Below the pieces are notes generated by a model, which worked only from the letters and a program-made list of their open reading frames with translations, was not told the origin of the DNA and made no database searches. This document shows positions 60,582-64,000 of a stretch of DNA of 64,000 nt, in pieces; the first letter of the stretch is position 1; every line of letters starts with the position of its first letter. A program made the position numbers and the translations under genes. This DNA comes from Udeniomyces pyricola (Eukaryota; Basidiomycota; Tremellomycetes; Cystofilobasidiales; Mrakiaceae), in NCBI GenBank assembly GCA_039545295.1, contig BCIK01000028.1:1-64000 (forward strand), in the 5' to 3' direction.

Positions 60582-63500
60582 GGGTGCAGGTACAGGTCCC
60601 GCAACAATCGCCCACGTCCGTCGTTGCTCCGACCGGATCGCATTCACGCAGGAAACGCACATCGTCATCTCAGGGCGAGTATGTGGGTGCAATTGTGCAA
60701 GAAACTGGTGAGTCTTCACGCTGTGACGATGTCGGTGACGTGTTTGGCTGCGAGAGCGTGCGCAAAGTAGATCGTGACGACGACGACGACGCGTCCAAGG
60801 GGGTGGGATCGAATGGATTGGGTCGCCCTATATTACTTCTTTGACCCACCATCACCTCGAGTCAGCCTCTAGGGCATGCTCAGCGTAGTCCCCTAGGTTG
60901 AGTCGTCCTCCGCTGACATGCACGATCCCGCCACGGCGTCCCATCCACTCATCCTCGTGTCTTTTCTCTTCCCCTATACTCTGCCCCTACGCAGTCACAA
61001 CGACAACCACGACTACGACCTCATTCTTTCCCATGTTCCGTCGCAACCAACCTTCGCATCACTCCATGCTGGCTTCTTCTTCTGCTTCCCTTAACACATC
61101 CGCAGCCCATCCTGCTGATCCATCTCCTTCCCGAGACTCGCTCGACGTCCCCTCTGTCATCCCATCGTCGTCTGCGCTCGCCAACTCCCAGCTCTCGACC
61201 TCCTCTTCGACCAGGAAACGAGCAATCTCTATAGACTCGGTTCGTCGGTTCTCATCCGAGGAGAAAGGCAAAGGCCGAGCCTTCTCGACGGCCACGATAA
61301 ACAAAGGAACCGGGTCCGTTACCGCCTCGACGCCCACCATCGCTAACCCCCCGGCAAGAAAGCCATCCTCGACGACGAGTTTCTTCAAGAAAGCGACGAG
61401 ACGATTGAGCTTGTCGATGGACTTTCTCGAGCACCAAAAAGATAAAGCTGCACGAGGCGGAAGTGGGACTGGGGGAGCAAGTGTCGCAGCGTTTCCTTCC
61501 GACCCATCGTTGTTGGAAAGCGAACTGAGAGATGAAGATGAGAGAGGGAATGAGTCAGCAGCGGGGTTGGGACAGAATACTGTTGGTATAGATCGAGGCT
61601 CGAACGCGATGGAGAAAGGCTCGAGCGACATGGTTGGTCCGGCTCTAGGCGCGAGCATCGTGGTGACTCCAAGCAGTCCACGGTTGATGGATGACGACGA
61701 GGCCGATTCCTTGATGTCGCACCAACAACAGAACGCAAGGAGCGTTGTCCAGCCTGTGACTGATCTCCCAGCAGCATCCGACCAGTCCGACTCCTTGGTT
61801 GCCAGTCCGTCCTCCCCACCACGTTCGACGCCTCCAATCCTGATTCCTGTCGAGACGAGCCCTCGGGTGCTTGCGAAAAGAGCTTCGCAAGCCTCTCTTG
61901 GACTAGGCTTCATCTCTACCTCAGTCGCTACTTCGCCGATGTCTCCCCTAGAGGGCGAGTCGTTTTCCGATGAACATCGCTCGCAAGCTGGGGGATTCCT
62001 CAATCCTCTCTCGGCCGGTTCGTCTTCATCATCGTCCTCCGCCCATGATCTGCTCGAGCCTCGTCGAACACCTCGACCGCTTGATCGCCTCCCAGTCAGC
62101 CCGCCTATGAATGCACCCCCTTCGTTTCGCTTCATTCAGCCGTCCGCGTCGTCTTCCCTCTCACCCATCGACCCCTCTCCTGCGATATCGGCATCTGCAT
62201 CCTCAGTGTCTTCCTCGTCCTCTTCGGCATCTTCGTCCTTTCATCCTTCCCCCACGTTGTCTGCACATCATCACTCCCATCAGCATCAGCAAGCGTCCCT
62301 GCCATCTCTCCTCCCAGCTCACCACTCTACTTCCGCACTGGTGGACCCTCAAACTTCTCCATCCGCCTCGTCCTCCTTCTTCTCTCGATCCTCGTTGCCT
62401 CGCCCTACAGCGCCTCACTCCTTATCAGATGATGCAACGCCGACGACAAAGATCGTCATTGGCACTTCGGGAAGTGCTAGTGCCGGTCCCTCGCGCTCCA
62501 ACTCGATCGGCAAGAAAGACGGCGGAGGTTGGCGGGCCCGAATGAAACGTACCGCATCGGCAGGTATCCTGGGAAGTGAAGAGCGAGACCGACAGCGGAC
62601 GACCTCGGGCGGCCGTCCGGCTTCGCCCTCGGTAGCGATACCTGGAGCCATGACAGCAGACGGTCAACTCATGATCCCTGCGATGCCTCCACTCCCTCGA
62701 GCGTACTCGGGTCGTCAGGTTGTTCAAGGCGGAGATCGAGGTGAAAGTAGAGAAGATCATGCGACGTCGTCCAACGGCAACACATCCTCGGGAAGTCGCC
62801 GACTGACGTTGTGGGGTCGACGTGTCAAGTCTGAGCAGCCCTCGCGATCACATCTTCAAAGCAACTCAGGCTCCGTTGTCGAAAGCTCCACCCAACTTCC
62901 CCTCATCTCTGGCCCATCGAGCGGCACCCTGTCGACCACTTCGGCCTCATCCTCCAACCTCCTCGAGGACAAAGCAAACGCCAACCATGACCGGGCCAGA
63001 ATGTCGAGCCTGCCTTCATTCGACTTTGGTGCGAGGTTCTCGCTTGGAGATGGCTCGACGAGGAGACCAGGCGAAGACGGGGGACAAGAGGTCTTGATGG
63101 ACAGTCCCAAAGAAGATGAAACGGGAAGCATCGGTGGAGCGCCAAACTCGCTCGGATCTGCGGATCTATTTGGCCTGGGACTCGCTCGCTTGGGTCACTC
63201 GCTAGACCATACCACCCGAGTCGAATCAATATACGCGACGCCCGAGCTCCCCATTGTTGGAGCTGAAACGCCGCCGACGACGACGACGACATCAACACCC
63301 CGATCCCCTCGATCCCCTCGTTCTTCCATCCTGATTCCGCCGCTGTCTTCTCCAACACACTCAACCTCGGGTCGATCCCTTGACCCACTTGCCGAGCTGA
63401 CGACCGCTCAACTTTCGCCCGAATCTTTAAAGGCGACAGCAAATCTCTTCCCCTTTTCAAGCCCCAAGTCGGTCTCCCCAACGAGCACGACACTCCTCGA

Positions 63501-64000
63501 AAAGGCCCCGACCTCTTCCTTGGGCTCGGTACGGTCTTCTTCTTCCTTTGCAGCTATCTCGACAGGGACGTCTGCTACTAGCGGGTCGAAATCACCCTCG
63601 AAACGACCTTCGCTCTTCCCAATGCGATCCAACTCGAGCAGCGGGACGATAGGCGCACGTATTCGAGACTCGGTCTTTGGTGGAGGGTCCAGCAGTGGAG
63701 GCGGAGCAGGTACGAGTGTCCGGCCTTCCGTTCCTGGTCGAGCCCGAAGCAGCTCGATTCTTCTCGGCGGCTCGCCCTCGCATGGATCCTTTTCGCGACC
63801 TTCGAGTAGCGGAAGTGGTGGAGGACTCTTTGGTCCTCTCGACAATCTTCGACCGTCCTCTTCGTCCTCGTCCTCGTTTGCTTGGCAAGGGGCCAAGAAT
63901 GGTTCGGCATCGAGTCTCGTCGTTCCCAACTCACCGGCATCGTCGGCTTTCCTCTCGCCAGACTCAACCATGGCGTCGACGGCGGCCATGACGGGGGGAT
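60002..64000 (+). CDS. Large Ser-rich protein, unknown function, 3'-partial
   Basis: Exon 1 is 60002..60707 (ATG start, MGLFSFLNPPVASSSTSTST). A GTGAGT...GCAG intron follows, and exon 2 runs from 60995 as one open frame to the end of the window; at least 1237 residues are visible. The protein is dominated by Ser, Pro and Thr, with a Gln run (about residues 181-192) and many SP and RxxS sites. Basic patches include SFFPMFRRNQPSHHS, KKATRRLSLSMDFLEHQ and GGWRARMKRTASAGI. Segments such as TIGARIRDSVFGGG and SRSSSILLG-like RARSSSILLGGSP look like phosphorylation motifs. No folded domain is recognised in the visible part; any catalytic or binding domain would have to lie beyond 64000. It may be a signalling or polarity scaffold, but that is conjecture. 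Confidence 0.68.

Overview
This 64 kb window is nuclear DNA from an intron-rich basidiomycete fungus. Supporting signs are split genes with many short introns, a basidiomycete-type tetraspanin (TSP2), a fungal Zn(II)2Cys6 regulator, a Spc105-type kinetochore scaffold and a GPC1-type acyltransferase. Base composition is balanced, and introns and intergenic DNA are rich in pyrimidine tracts, homopolymers and simple repeats. The splice donors fit GTNNGT better than GTAAGT, which may point to Pucciniomycotina or a similar group, but I cannot name the genus. I see no plasmid, phage, CRISPR, transposon, rRNA or convincing tRNA.

I support 15 protein-coding genes with about 85 introns. Gene models were built by reading both strands, joining exons by splice sites and phase, and requiring agreement with remembered family architecture. 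In every complete model the summed coding length is a multiple of three.

Layout: (1) 1-8.7 kb, plus strand: the 3' end of the eRF1 methyltransferase gene MTQ2, a 2.4 kb gap, then a 13-exon Zn2Cys6 factor whose zinc cluster is built from four exons, one only 4 nt long. (2) 9.6-23.0 kb, minus strand: SWD3/WDR5 (COMPASS), GCV3 (glycine cleavage H protein), RPS11 (uS17) and GPC1 (glycerophosphocholine acyltransferase). (3) 23.9-28.1 kb, plus: a TSP2-like tetraspanin with a 730-residue disordered N-terminus. (4) 28.8-35.8 kb, minus: SPC105/KNL1 with SILK, RVSF and seven MELT-like modules. (5) 36-40.5 kb: a zone dense in short tandem repeats that contains one acidic orphan gene. (6) 41.8-45.8 kb, minus: a secreted GH13 alpha-amylase with 11 exons. 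(7) 46.5-53.1 kb: two convergent, mostly disordered proteins of unknown function flanking a hexanucleotide repeat and assembly gap. (8) 54-59.1 kb: CBR1 (NADH-cytochrome b5 reductase) convergent with a gamma-butyrobetaine/trimethyllysine dioxygenase-like gene. (9) 60-64 kb, plus: a large Ser-rich gene running off the window.

Most genes are unrelated housekeeping genes, and nothing suggests a co-regulated cluster. I found no clear new multi-gene system. The most unusual items are the 4-nt microexon inside the zinc cluster, the RPS11 terminal exon coding one residue plus stop, the degenerate donor consensus, and the repeat-dense zone with its orphan acidic gene.
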